Assembly: GCF_021044825.1 (NCBI RefSeq)
Contig: NZ_JAJNOC010000001.1
Span: forward strand, 1,116,001 to 1,180,000
Source of the DNA: Massilia phyllostachyos
GTDB lineage: Bacteria; Pseudomonadota; Gammaproteobacteria; Burkholderiales; Burkholderiaceae_D
Reading direction: 5' to 3'
Length of the DNA stretch: 64,000 bases
Both the position numbers and the translations under genes were made by a program. The notes beneath the pieces are model-generated. The model searched no databases. It was not told where the DNA came from and worked only from the letters and a program-made list of their open reading frames with translations. Within the stretch, counting starts at the first letter, position 1, and every line of letters begins with the position of its first letter. Shown here piece by piece: positions 35,701-43,872 of the stretch.

Positions 35701-37159
35701 CATGGACATGTCGCGCGAAAGCGGCGCGCGCGCCGACGCCCACATGGTGCGCTACGCGCTGGCCGCCAGCCTGGTGCGCCCCGGTGACACGGTGCTCGAC
35801 TGCGCCTGCGGCCTGGGCTACGGCAGCGCCATCCTGGCGGCGCAGTCCAGCGGGTCGCGCTTCATCGGCATCGACCTCGACCCCGACACGGTGGCCTACG
35901 CCAACGCCAACTTCGGCCGCCAGTACGGGGTCGAATACCAGGCCGCCAGCGCCACCGACCTGTCCCACATCGCGGACGACAGCATCGACCTGGTGGTGAG
36001 CTTCGAGACCATCGAGCACCTGGAGGACTACCACGCCTTCCTGCGCGAAGCCCGGCGCGTGCTGCGTCCGGACGGCCGCATCATCGCCAGCGTGCCGAAC
36101 CTGTGGGTGGACGAGACCGGGAAAGACCCGAATCCTTACCACTTCCACGCCTTCGACTACCCCTTCTTCCGCGCCACCATGGCCGAGTACTTCCTGGTCG
36201 AGGAACGCTGGGCCCAGACCGCGCCGGGCGGCTTCAAGCTGTGGGATGCGCCGCGCACCCTGCAGCAGCTGCCGATCGACCTGGCGCTTGACGCCTGCGA
36301 GGACACCGAGTGGCTGATCGTGGTCGCCTCGGTCGACCCGCTGGCGAAGGGGGCCGGCCGCGGCTTCCACCATCCGGCCTTCGGCGCGCTCGAGGAAGCC
36401 GGCTGGCTGGTCGACTTCTCCCAGCACTTCGACAATCCCTGGCTGTACCGCTCCCTGGTGCAGCTGGGCGAACGCATCCGCGACCGCGCCGTGCTGCTCG
36501 ACCTGGCCGCGCGCACGGTCGACGGCGCGCGCCGCGACAGCGCCGACTTCGGCGCCGCGCTCACCGTGCTGGCCTACGCGATGCTGGAAGAGCGCGCACC
36601 GGCCCTGGCCGGCGACGTGCTGGCGCTGACCGAGCAGTACGTGCAGCTGGCATCGACCAACCCGCACGTGCAGCGCTGGCAGATCTCGTCCGGCTACGCG
36701 GCCGCGCGCCTGGCGCTGGCGCTGGGCGAACGCGAGGTGGCGCGCATGTACTTCGGGGCGGTGGAAGGCGCCGACTTCATGGCCTTCAGTCCGCTGCTGG
36801 CGACCAAGACCATCGCCTCCAGCTTCCAGCTCGGCGCGATGGCGCTGGCCGAAGGCGATGCCGCCCGCGCGCGCGATCACTTCGCGCGCGGCGTGGCGGC
36901 GGCGCGCCGTGCGCTGCATGCGGACGACGTGAATGCGATCGGCAATCCGGAGGCGCCGTTCGCGTTCGGCTTCAGCGAGCTGGCCGAAGTGGCCGACATG
37001 GGCGCGCAGTGCGCGAAGGCGCTCGAGCTGCTGCCGCTGCACGCGCGCAGCCCGGGGCAGTTCTGGAAGGGCGTCGACACCAGGCGCTTCGGCGTGGTGT
37101 CGTGGGCGCAGGCGGTGGAGCGCGAGAACCAGCACCTGCGGGCGCGATTGGGCGCATAA
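32774..37159 (+). CDS. Composite HAD-like / SAM-methyltransferase protein inside the fli cluster
   Basis: Very large cytoplasmic protein (1461 residues), unique in the window. Residues 1-230 are a HAD-like hydrolase: VLSLDCFDTILWR (D27, D30), VVVVSDTYFS and LHLGDNAVSDL. Residues about 290-470 fit the partner domain seen in COG5610-type proteins of surface-glycan loci (LGYLLRDGWLPWRAVEAL, LFVDLGYSGTAQTMLKDVL). About 470-960 is unrecognised. Residues about 985-1180 are a class I methyltransferase: DTVLDCACGLGYGSAILAA, FIGIDLDPDTVAYANANFG, FETIEHLEDYHAFL and VLRPDGRIIASVPN. The last 270 residues are helical and possibly TPR-like. It is divergent from fliI and convergent with fliH, with its own terminator. 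Location suggests flagellar glycan or flagellin modification; this is inference only. Confidence 0.85.
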   Translation: MQHTLRANALEAGWLAAFDDVKVLSLDCFDTILWRKVGEPADVFHALAASEPFRRAGITAALRVTAEANARRRNWILNGSMEVTLAEIFRQALPEASPALVAQLAAAELACEIEHCFVFQPTFDLIREAKARGIRVVVVSDTYFSSKELSRLLFAAQPALEGLVDAVHTSSDFRLSKAAGIWSRLLPLWKVEPAQVLHLGDNAVSDLSSPQRFGIRAVHLVHQDPDTTLLLRGREQAGLQLLPELRRDAPFPSLFHAQLAACREDDPARRFGFVAVGPIMQAFADFILREKARLCAGGKQVKLGYLLRDGWLPWRAVEALDDSGAPPGSLLNISRFTALAATLDSRERIAALLVRMLGEESMEPLTRQLLLPPAMAKRILDGAAASPRPVAAFAELVLKDEVVKVVVEASTAFRRRLVEHVRRASGVEAGDTLLFVDLGYSGTAQTMLKDVLKEDLGVDVRGAYLLADHSAPVNGDRRGLIDAAHVDPRIIRVLTNKQIAALEMLCTSDAPSTVGYTEEGAPLYAGAALDAAQHAAVAAIQDGALAFIAALRALDAPFRAQAGEQELARQAAIDLGRMLYFPTVDEIEVFAAFQFDFNLGTDKRLSLFDTGAGLADIRRKGLGYTRTSLDKSRTNYGMELRPLDLSLSSLLFAHERYGFGIDVGQVSYRQEPVQVLFRGARQHFRETLLATSTYDGYFSLLLPVSPSRDVAVLFGADYGWLQIDSVHLLSEAGETLLAPGADLLFDQMAAHPNGLFELGPRGMMFVPGRPEYEGMACRVVFRPVAWAGPGERADIGASDAPAALVAPVNITVHHAGSEFQDAEALLRLCGAGSVLHVGGANEDFARALGQRGALAEWMAQAAPDARAECVVAEASWLLGQPSLDAAFAGLRAQSGRFVVLRFSSLAGSWRALDRAAVENAAVAAGLRRAPVAVSVEEYRSPGASERLPLLLVFERIDDAVVEEWPLARLLKDRDLHMDMSRESGARADAHMVRYALAASLVRPGDTVLDCACGLGYGSAILAAQSSGSRFIGIDLDPDTVAYANANFGRQYGVEYQAASATDLSHIADDSIDLVVSFETIEHLEDYHAFLREARRVLRPDGRIIASVPNLWVDETGKDPNPYHFHAFDYPFFRATMAEYFLVEERWAQTAPGGFKLWDAPRTLQQLPIDLALDACEDTEWLIVVASVDPLAKGAGRGFHHPAFGALEEAGWLVDFSQHFDNPWLYRSLVQLGERIRDRAVLLDLAARTVDGARRDSADFGAALTVLAYAMLEERAPALAGDVLALTEQYVQLASTNPHVQRWQISSGYAAARLALALGEREVARMYFGAVEGADFMAFSPLLATKTIASSFQLGAMALAEGDAARARDHFARGVAAARRALHADDVNAIGNPEAPFAFGFSELAEVADMGAQCAKALELLPLHARSPGQFWKGVDTRRFGVVSWAQAVERENQHLRARLGA

Positions 37160-37162
37160 GAC

Positions 37163-37198
37163 AAAACGCCCCGGCAGCGATGCACGGGGCGTTTTTTT
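37163..37198 (+). terminator. Rho-independent terminator after the HAD/methyltransferase gene
   Basis: Stem AAAACGCCCCG (37163-37173) pairs with CGGGGCGTTTT from 37185, followed by further T to 37198. It lies just after the stop codon at 37159. The reverse strand carries only a short T-run, so it acts mainly on the plus strand. Confidence 0.9.
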
Positions 37199-37222
37199 GT
37201 TACCGTCCGATCCGTCGCGAAC

Positions 37223-37254
37223 CGTAGGGTGGGCGGGGGACCGCCCACCCTACG
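37223..37254. repeat. Compact REP palindrome at the fliH stop codon
   Basis: CGTAGGGTGGGCGG (37223-37236), spacer GGGA, CCGCCCACCCTACG (37241-37254). The arms are identical to the terminal repeats of the 108-bp element in fliO. The preceding ATCCGTCGCGA (37210-37220) also occurs inside that element (27105-27115). The fliH stop TAG (37250-37252, minus strand) is the first part of the right arm, so the repeat ends the gene. Confidence 0.85.
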
Positions 37255-37969
37255 AACCCAACCATTCAATATTCTGGCCCAAGGAATGCGTCAGGCGCTG
37301 CCACCTGGCCGCCGCCTGCGCATCGATCTGGTTCGACGCCGTATCCACCTTGCACCCACCGCGCGCCATCGTCGCATCCTCGGCGATGCGCCAGCCGCCC
37401 TTGATCAGTTCCTGCCCCATCGCATCGCGCACGATCCCGGCGTCCTGCGGGTTCAGGGTCAGCACGGCCGGCTGGGCCAGCACCGGCAGGTAGCCGATCG
37501 CTTCCTGCACCACCGGCAAAATCAGTTCCGGACGCACGTCGAAGGCGGTGCGCACCATGCCGCGCGCCAGGCGCAGGGCCAGTTCCAGCACGTCGTGGGC
37601 GATGGTCTCGTCGGCCTGCACCACGGCGTCGCTGAAGGTCGCGGCGATCGCGCGCAGGTGTTCCAGTTCGGCGGAAGCTTCCTGCTGGCCTTGCGCCGCA
37701 CCGGCGGCATAGCCGTCGGCGTGGCCGGCCGCGCGGCCTTCCTCCAGCCCTTCCGCGTAGCCTTCCGCACGCGCCTGTTCGCGGATCGCTTCGATCTCCT
37801 CGAGCGTCGGCAGCGCCACGTGCTGCACGATCTCCACCGGCTCCGGAACGGAGGCCGGGGCAGGGGCGGGCGCCATGGCGGCGCGGCGCGCCACGGTGCT
37901 CGGGCGCTCGTCGCCGAACGAGGTCATTTCCCAGCGCTGGTAAGCGCTCTGCTGTTCCTTCGGAATCAT
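37250..37969 (-). CDS. fliH: Flagellar assembly protein FliH
   Basis: Regulator of the FliI ATPase, 239 residues. The N-terminal IPKEQQSAYQRWEMTSFGDE is followed by a Pro/Ala linker, a glycine-repeat helix (EGYAEGLEEGRAAGHADGYA, with GxxxG spacing typical of FliH) and the C-terminal domain with HDVLELALRLARGMVRTAFD. The start shares one base with the fliG stop (TGATG). The stop codon lies within a REP palindrome, so the last few residues may be repeat-derived. fliI, its usual neighbour, is 4.7 kb away. Confidence 0.93.
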   Translation of the reverse strand: MIPKEQQSAYQRWEMTSFGDERPSTVARRAAMAPAPAPASVPEPVEIVQHVALPTLEEIEAIREQARAEGYAEGLEEGRAAGHADGYAAGAAQGQQEASAELEHLRAIAATFSDAVVQADETIAHDVLELALRLARGMVRTAFDVRPELILPVVQEAIGYLPVLAQPAVLTLNPQDAGIVRDAMGQELIKGGWRIAEDATMARGGCKVDTASNQIDAQAAARWQRLTHSLGQNIEWLGS

Positions 37970-38973
37970 CAGACGAACGAATCCTCACCTTTACCGCCCA
38001 GCACGATCTGGCCCTCGTCCGCCAGGCGGCGCACGATCTGCAGGATCTGCTTCTGCTGGGATTCCACTTCCGACAGGCGCACCGGACCTTTTGACTCCAG
38101 GTCTTCGCGCATCATCTCGCTGGCGCGCTGCGACATATTCTTGAAAATCTTCTCGCGCAGGTCCTGCGACGCGCCTTTCAGGGCGATGATCAGCATCTCG
38201 GACTGCACTTCGCGCAGCAGCAGCTGGATGCCGCGGTCGTCGATGTCGATGATGTTGTCGAACACGAACATCTCGTCCATGATCTTCTGCGCCATGTCGT
38301 TGTCGTAGTTCTTGATGTTGTCCATGACCGCCGATTCCTGTTCGCCGCTCATGAAGTTCAGGATCTCGGCCGCGGTGCGCACACCGCCCAGCGACGACTT
38401 CTTGATGTTCTCGTTGCCCGACAACAGCTTGGTCAGCACGTCGTTCAGCTCGCGCAATGCCGCCGGCTGCACGCCGTCCAGGGTGGCGATGCGCAGCACC
38501 ACGTCGTTGCGCAGGCGCTCGGTGAAGTTGGCCAGGATTTCGCAAGCCTGGTCGCGCTCGAGGTGGACCAGGATGGTGGCGATGATCTGCGGGTGCTCGT
38601 TGCGGATCAGTTCCGCCACCGACGGCGCGTCCATCCACTTCAGGCTTTCGATGCCCGAGGCGTCCTTGCCGCCCAGGATGCGGTTGAGCAGCACGGCGGC
38701 CTTGTCGTCGCCCAGCGCCTTGGTCAGCACCTGGCGGATGTATTCGTCCGAATCCAGGCCGACGGTCGAGTGCAGATTGGTCTCTTCGACGAACTCTTCC
38801 AGCACCTTGACCACGTCGTTGTGCTGCACCGCCTTCATCTGCGCCATCGCGGCGCCGAGTTTCAGCACTTCGCGCGGGCCGAGGAACTTCATCACTTCCG
38901 ACGCTTCCTCTTCACCCAGGGCCAGCATCAGGATCGCTGCCTGGGTTACGCCTTCCTTGTCCTTGTCACTCAT
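37969..38973 (-). CDS. fliG: Flagellar motor switch protein FliG
   Basis: Rotor protein that meets the stator, 334 residues. The N-terminal domain has AAILMLALGEEEASEVMKFL, the middle domain carries the EHPQ motif (LIRNEHPQIIATILVHLERD), and the C-terminal torque domain has MFVFDNIIDIDDRGIQLLLR, then SQRASEMMREDLESKGPVRL. It overlaps fliF by eight bases. Confidence 0.97.
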   Translation of the reverse strand: MSDKDKEGVTQAAILMLALGEEEASEVMKFLGPREVLKLGAAMAQMKAVQHNDVVKVLEEFVEETNLHSTVGLDSDEYIRQVLTKALGDDKAAVLLNRILGGKDASGIESLKWMDAPSVAELIRNEHPQIIATILVHLERDQACEILANFTERLRNDVVLRIATLDGVQPAALRELNDVLTKLLSGNENIKKSSLGGVRTAAEILNFMSGEQESAVMDNIKNYDNDMAQKIMDEMFVFDNIIDIDDRGIQLLLREVQSEMLIIALKGASQDLREKIFKNMSQRASEMMREDLESKGPVRLSEVESQQKQILQIVRRLADEGQIVLGGKGEDSFV

Positions 38974-40654
38974 TTGATCCCAACCATGCTTTCACGACGT
39001 TAGCAACGATCCGCGGGTCCTGTTTCGCCAGTTCCTGCGCCATTTTCAGATTCGCCCGGTAGCCCTGGGCGCGGCGTTCGACTTCCTGTTCTTCCAGCTC
39101 TTCCTCGTCCGGCAGGGCGTCTTCCTCGGCCTCTTCTTCCTCTTCCGGCTCCGGTTCCGGCGGCAGCGCCGTGACCTCGTCGAACTTCTTGATCGCCGGG
39201 CGCATCAGCGGCAGCAGGATGCGATAGTAGAGGAAAGCGAGGACCGCGAACAGCAGCAGGTACTTGCCGATCTCCTTGGCCAGCGGCAGGTTGGCCGGGT
39301 CGCGCCACCAGTCCGGATCCTGCGGGGTGTCGTCCGGCTTGTCGACGCCGTTGAACGGGGCATTGGTCACGTTCAAGGTGTCGCCGCGCTGCTGCGAGTA
39401 ACCCATCGCCTGCTTCACCAGTTCGTTGATCTGGGCGACTTCGGCGGTGGTCAAGGGCTTGACGGTGACCTTGCCGGTGTTCGGGTCGACGCTGCGGCGG
39501 TAGTTCACCACCACGCCCACGGTCAGGCGCTTGATGCCGCCCATCTGGCGCTGTTCGTAGCGGATGGTTTTGTCGACTTCATAGTTGGTGGTCGCGTCCT
39601 TGCGGGTCGGGCCGGCGGCCGGTGCCGCGGCCGCCGGCGGCGCCTGGCCGTCGATCGGCGCGGTGGCCACGCCCGGCGGCTGGTTCGACAGCGCGCCCGG
39701 GATGCCCGAGGCGCCGGCGCCCGGCTGGGTCGATTCCGAGGTTTGCTGGCTGCGGATCGCCTGCGGCTCCGGCGGCGAATTCGGCTTGTACATCTCGGCG
39801 GCGGTGTCGACCTGGGCGAAGTCGATCTCGGCGGTCGCTTCGGCGCGCACGTTTTCCTTGCCGACCAGCGGGGCGATGATCGATTCGACCTGCTTGATGA
39901 TGTTGGCTTGCACCTGGTCGACGTACTTCAGCTGGGTCGGGTCGAGCTGCTTGCCCGGGCCCTTGGTCGAGGTGTCCGACAGCAAATTGCCGGTCTGGTC
40001 GACCACGGTGACGTTACCGATGGTCAGTTCCGGCACGCTCGAGGCGACCAGGTGGACGATGGCGCTGACCTGGCCCGGATCGAGGGCGCGGCCGGCCTGC
40101 AGGTTCAGCACGACCGAGGCGGTCGGCTTTTGCTGTTCGCGCACGAAGACCGAGGGCTTGGGCATGGCCAGGTGCACGCGGGCGCTGCTGACCGGGCCGA
40201 GCGACTGGATCGAGCGCGCCAGCTCGCCTTCGAGCGAGCGCTGGTAGTTCACCTGCTCGACGAACTGGGAGGTGCCCAGCTTCTGGTTTTCCAGCAGCTC
40301 GAAGCCGACGTTGCCGCCCTTCGGCAAGCCTTGCGCGGCGAGCTTCAGGCGCAGGTCGGGGATCTGCTCGCTCGGCACCAGGATCGCGGTGCCGCCTTCG
40401 GAGAACTTGTACTTGACCCCCATCTGGTCGAGCGAGGCGGTGATCGCGCCGCCGTCGCGGTCGCTGTAATTGGAGAACAGCACGCGGTATTCCGGCGCCT
40501 GGCTCCACATCCAGAGCGCCGCCATGATGGCGACGACCAGGGCGATGCCGCCGCCCAGGGCGACGCGCTTGCCCATGGTGGTCTGGAAAAAGCCCTGCGG
40601 GCCCGTCTGTTCGGGCGCCGGGGTATCGATCAAATCATCAGCGACAGCTGCCAT
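38966..40654 (-). CDS. fliF: Flagellar MS-ring protein FliF
   Basis: Inner-membrane ring, 562 residues. The first transmembrane helix (ALGGGIALVVAIMAALWMWS) is followed by the ring-building domain: LFSNYSDRDGGAITASLDQM, SEGGTAILVPSEQIPDLRLK and ARVHLAMPKPSVFVREQQKP. A Pro/Ala-rich loop (about 300-360) and the second helix (LLLFAVLAFLYYRILLPLMR) precede an acidic tail. The last 35 residues contain the FliG-binding segment ending VANVVKAWLGSNE. It is divergent from fliE. Confidence 0.96.
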   Translation of the reverse strand: MAAVADDLIDTPAPEQTGPQGFFQTTMGKRVALGGGIALVVAIMAALWMWSQAPEYRVLFSNYSDRDGGAITASLDQMGVKYKFSEGGTAILVPSEQIPDLRLKLAAQGLPKGGNVGFELLENQKLGTSQFVEQVNYQRSLEGELARSIQSLGPVSSARVHLAMPKPSVFVREQQKPTASVVLNLQAGRALDPGQVSAIVHLVASSVPELTIGNVTVVDQTGNLLSDTSTKGPGKQLDPTQLKYVDQVQANIIKQVESIIAPLVGKENVRAEATAEIDFAQVDTAAEMYKPNSPPEPQAIRSQQTSESTQPGAGASGIPGALSNQPPGVATAPIDGQAPPAAAAPAAGPTRKDATTNYEVDKTIRYEQRQMGGIKRLTVGVVVNYRRSVDPNTGKVTVKPLTTAEVAQINELVKQAMGYSQQRGDTLNVTNAPFNGVDKPDDTPQDPDWWRDPANLPLAKEIGKYLLLFAVLAFLYYRILLPLMRPAIKKFDEVTALPPEPEPEEEEEAEEDALPDEEELEEQEVERRAQGYRANLKMAQELAKQDPRIVANVVKAWLGSNE

Positions 40655-40839
40655 GGTTAATAGTTGCTTCCAGGATGGAGGGATTGGACGAGATTATGAA
40701 GCCGTAGGGCAACATTCAAACCCTGAAATAGGGGGGAGAAACCGTGCTTCTTCAAACGAGGAACTTGGAACGCGGCTGATATTCTGACAGCCTGAAACGA
40801 ACGTCTCGCGGGCCATGCCCGGGACAAGCGGAGAAAACG

Positions 40840-41208
40840 ATGAGTATTGGTGGAATCGGCGGTATCGACAGCAGCCGCATCCAGGCGATGATGGAACAGT
40901 TGAAAGCGGCGGCGGCCAAGCCGGCTGCCGGCCCTGTCGCGCCGAGCGGGCTGGGCGGGATGGCTCCCCAGGGCGGCGTCGCCAAGCTCGACTTCGCCGA
41001 CGCGCTGAAGACCTCCTTGCAGCAGGTCAGCAACACCCAGAAGACCGCGGAAGAACTGGGCCAGCGATTTGCGATGGGTGATGATACCGTGAGTTTGTCC
41101 GACACGATGATCGCGATGCAGAAATCCAGCATCGCATTCCAGGGAACGGTGCAAGTACGCAACAAACTGGTGTCAGCCTATCACGACATCATGAACATGC
41201 AGGTCTAA
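40840..41208 (+). CDS. fliE: Flagellar hook-basal body complex protein FliE
   Basis: Connector between MS ring and rod, first substrate of the export gate, 122 residues. The conserved part is LDFADALKTSLQQVSNTQKT, then AMGDDTVSLSDTMIAMQKSS and VQVRNKLVSAYHDIMNMQV. The N-terminal 45 residues are Gly/Ala/Met-rich. It lies divergently from fliF across a 185-base spacer, which must hold the promoters for fliFGH and fliE. Confidence 0.95.
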   Translation: MSIGGIGGIDSSRIQAMMEQLKAAAAKPAAGPVAPSGLGGMAPQGGVAKLDFADALKTSLQQVSNTQKTAEELGQRFAMGDDTVSLSDTMIAMQKSSIAFQGTVQVRNKLVSAYHDIMNMQV

Positions 41209-41272
41209 ACGGCAACCCAACATCGGGGTCAGGTAGTTGCAGCGCTGCTCGCCGGTGCGCTAAGCTGCGCCG

Positions 41273-41722
41273 ATGAAATCCGACATCCACCCCGAAGCGG
41301 TCGTCGCGCCGGGTTATCTTGCCAACCACGCGGCGCGCGTGTTCAACCGCCTGGTCGATGCGCGCCTGCGCGACCACGGACTGAGCCTGGCGCTGATCGC
41401 GCCGCTCCTGTATCTCTCCTGGAAAGGTTCCATGCTGCAGCGCGACCTGGTGCGTGGCGTGGCCGTGAAACAGCCGGCAATGGTTGCCTTGCTAGACAAG
41501 CTCGAAGGCATGGCCCTGGTGCAACGGGAAATCGTGCAGACCGACAAGCGTTCCGCCATGGTGCGCCTGACCGCCGCCGGCGAGGAAGCGGCCGCCGTCG
41601 GCCGGCGCGTGCTGGTCGAGGTCAACGAGGTCGGCGTCGCCGGCTTCACGCAGGCCGAGGCGGCGCAGTGCGTCAGCCTGCTCACGCGTCTGATTGACAA
41701 CCTGGACCCGGCGGAAAAATAA
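41273..41722 (+). CDS. MarR-family transcriptional regulator
   Basis: Winged-helix repressor of 149 residues. The recognition region is AVKQPAMVALLDKLEGMALV followed by the wing VQREIVQTDKRSAMVRLTAA. N- and C-terminal helices form the dimer part. It lies 39 bases upstream of the FAD monooxygenase on the same strand, so it probably controls that gene and itself in response to an aromatic or antibiotic-like ligand. The ligand is unknown. Confidence 0.9.
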   Translation: MKSDIHPEAVVAPGYLANHAARVFNRLVDARLRDHGLSLALIAPLLYLSWKGSMLQRDLVRGVAVKQPAMVALLDKLEGMALVQREIVQTDKRSAMVRLTAAGEEAAAVGRRVLVEVNEVGVAGFTQAEAAQCVSLLTRLIDNLDPAEK

Positions 41723-41761
41723 TATCAGGTATGATATTTCCTCCATCCCGAGGAGATCATC

Positions 41762-42946
41762 ATGGCCGCTCGCATACTCGTCACCGGCGCCAGCGTCGCC
41801 GGCAATACCGCCGCCTGGTGGCTCACCAAACATGGCTTCGAGGTCGAGGTCGTCGAACGCGCGCCGGAATTTCGCGGCGGCGGCCAGAACGTCGACGTGC
41901 GCGGCAATGCGCGCGAGGTCTTGCGCAGGATGGGGCTGGAGGAGCAGGCCTTCGCCCTGCGCACGGTGGAAGAGGGCACCGCCTGGGTGACCGAGGACGA
42001 CAGCGAGGTCGCCCGTTTCGAGGCCGGTGACGAGGAGGGCGACAGCGGCCCGACCGCCGAGCTGGAGATCCTGCGCGGCGACATCGCCCGCCTCATCTAC
42101 GACGCCGTGTGCGAACGCGCGGCGTTCCGCTTCGGCGACCGCGTCAAGGGCCTGGAACAGGATGCGTCCGGCGTCGACGTGACGTTCGAGAGCGGGCGCC
42201 AGGCGCGCTACGACCTGGTGGTGGTCGCGGAAGGCGTCGGCTCCGCGACCCGCGAACTGGTCTTCCCCGGCGAAAACACGCCGCGCTGGATGGACATCAC
42301 GATCGCCTACTTCAGCATCCCCGGCCAGCCCGGCGACAGCGACTATGCGCGCCAGTACAACACCACCGGCGGCCGCGGCGCCACGCTCAAGCCGGGGCGC
42401 AACGGCAGGCTCGGCGCCTACCTCGGCGTCCAGAAGAAGCCGGAAGGCGAGAACGAGTGGAGCGAAGAGGAGCAGCGCCGCTTCATCCACGCGCTGTTCG
42501 CGGACGAAGGCTGGGAATTCCCGCGCATCCTCGCCGCCATGCGCGACGTCGACGACTTCTATTTCGACGTGCTGCGCCAGGTGCACATGCCGCGCTGGTC
42601 GAACGGCCGGGTGGTGCTGACCGGCGACGCGGCCTGGTGCCCGACCCCGTTGTCCGGCATCGGCACCACGCTGGCCATGGTCGGCAGTTATGTGCTGGCG
42701 GGCGAAGTGTCGAAGGGCGGCGATCCGGCGGCGGCCCTGGCGCGGTACGAGCGTATGCTGCGGCCTTTCGTCGACGAAGGGCAGGGCTTGCCCAAGATCG
42801 TGCCGCGCCTGCTGTGGCCATACTCGAAAGCGGGACTGACGATCTTGCGCGCCGTGCTGCGGGTGGCGGGGACTTCGCTCGGCCAGAAGATCGTCAGCAA
42901 GGGATTCGCGCGCGATTCGAACAGTATCGATCTGCCGGACTACTGA
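41762..42946 (+). CDS. FAD-dependent monooxygenase (TetX/PHBH-like)
   Basis: Flavoprotein aromatic hydroxylase of 394 residues. The N-terminal Rossmann motif is VTGASVAGNTAAWWLTKHG, in which a serine replaces the middle glycine of GxGxxG; the glutamate VVERAP binds the ribose. The second signature VVVAEGVGSATRELVF (DG/EG motif) and the third, VVLTGDAAWCPTPLSGIGT (GD motif), are intact, so the enzyme looks functional. AGGAG precedes the ATG. Substrate unknown; relatives act on phenols, tetracyclines and polyketides. Probably co-transcribed with the MarR gene. Confidence 0.9.
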   Translation: MAARILVTGASVAGNTAAWWLTKHGFEVEVVERAPEFRGGGQNVDVRGNAREVLRRMGLEEQAFALRTVEEGTAWVTEDDSEVARFEAGDEEGDSGPTAELEILRGDIARLIYDAVCERAAFRFGDRVKGLEQDASGVDVTFESGRQARYDLVVVAEGVGSATRELVFPGENTPRWMDITIAYFSIPGQPGDSDYARQYNTTGGRGATLKPGRNGRLGAYLGVQKKPEGENEWSEEEQRRFIHALFADEGWEFPRILAAMRDVDDFYFDVLRQVHMPRWSNGRVVLTGDAAWCPTPLSGIGTTLAMVGSYVLAGEVSKGGDPAAALARYERMLRPFVDEGQGLPKIVPRLLWPYSKAGLTILRAVLRVAGTSLGQKIVSKGFARDSNSIDLPDY

Positions 42947-43130
42947 GCGCTGGTGGAGTGTGTGTTTAGGGCAACAAAAGTTGCATATATGAATAACAAT
43001 CTATTAAAATTTAGCAATCATTGATTCAAATCGGCAATTTGCTGATAGGATACGTAAAAATCTGGTGAAATTGACGATGAGGTTCCAGCTTCGCTCGACA
43101 ATCAGCCAATATCGTCCAAGGAGCTTTCGC

Positions 43131-43859
43131 ATGCGTATCCGTTCCATCCTGTCCTGCCTGTCCGTGCTGGCCATCATCACCGCCAATACTGCCGGCGCCG
43201 TTCCCCTGGTCGTCAACGGCAACTTCGAACTGATGACCAATGGCGGCAACAAGCAGCTGTCGAGCAAACCGCTCAACGTGGCCAATCGCACCACCCTGGT
43301 CGGGTGGACCAGCAGCAATGGCAACGACGGCGGCTACAACTTTGTGCTCGACACCGGGCTGATCACGACCGGGGCCTCGGCCATCGCGCTCAAGAAGTAC
43401 GAATCCGTGGTCAGCCACGGCAACGTGTTCGCTTCCGACGCCCTGTATTACCCGGGTGTGCTGTCCCAGTCGATCACCGGCCTGACCCCGGGCGCCTCTT
43501 ACCTCCTCAGCTTCGATTACGCGTTGGGACAGCAGTCGGGCTTCGACGGCCCCAACCTGAACAATTTCTGGCACGTCGGCTTCGGCAAGGCCGTCCAGGA
43601 TTCAAAAAAGCTGTCGATCGAGAACGGCGGCTTCAGCGGCTGGCAGACGGCGACCATGAAGTTCACCGCGGAAAGCGCCGACCAGGTGCTGTCCTTCCTG
43701 GCCCTGAGCAATTCGCCGGGCGCGCCGCCCTTCATGCTGCTCGATAACGTCGACCTGCGCGCCGACGTGCCCGAACCGTCGACCGTCAGCATGATGATGC
43801 TGGGCGGCTTCGGCCTGCTGGGCTTCATGGCGCGCCGCCGCAAGGCGACCGCGCAGTAA
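43131..43859 (+). CDS. PEP-CTERM sorted exported protein
   Basis: Secreted protein of 242 residues, starting at ATG 43131, seven bases after AAGGAG; an upstream frame from 43065 would bury the leader. A signal peptide (RSILSCLSVLAIITANTAGA) precedes a beta-rich domain (VPLVVNGNFELMTNGGN). The C-terminus is a PEP-CTERM signal: VPEPSTVSMMMLGGFGLLGF followed by MARRRK, i.e. VPEP, transmembrane helix and basic tail. This implies processing by an exosortase (EpsH/XrtA type) encoded elsewhere in the genome. The 184-base AT-rich upstream gap probably contains its promoter. Confidence 0.9.
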   Translation: MRIRSILSCLSVLAIITANTAGAVPLVVNGNFELMTNGGNKQLSSKPLNVANRTTLVGWTSSNGNDGGYNFVLDTGLITTGASAIALKKYESVVSHGNVFASDALYYPGVLSQSITGLTPGASYLLSFDYALGQQSGFDGPNLNNFWHVGFGKAVQDSKKLSIENGGFSGWQTATMKFTAESADQVLSFLALSNSPGAPPFMLLDNVDLRADVPEPSTVSMMMLGGFGLLGFMARRRKATAQ

Positions 43860-43872
43860 GGATCGCCGCACG

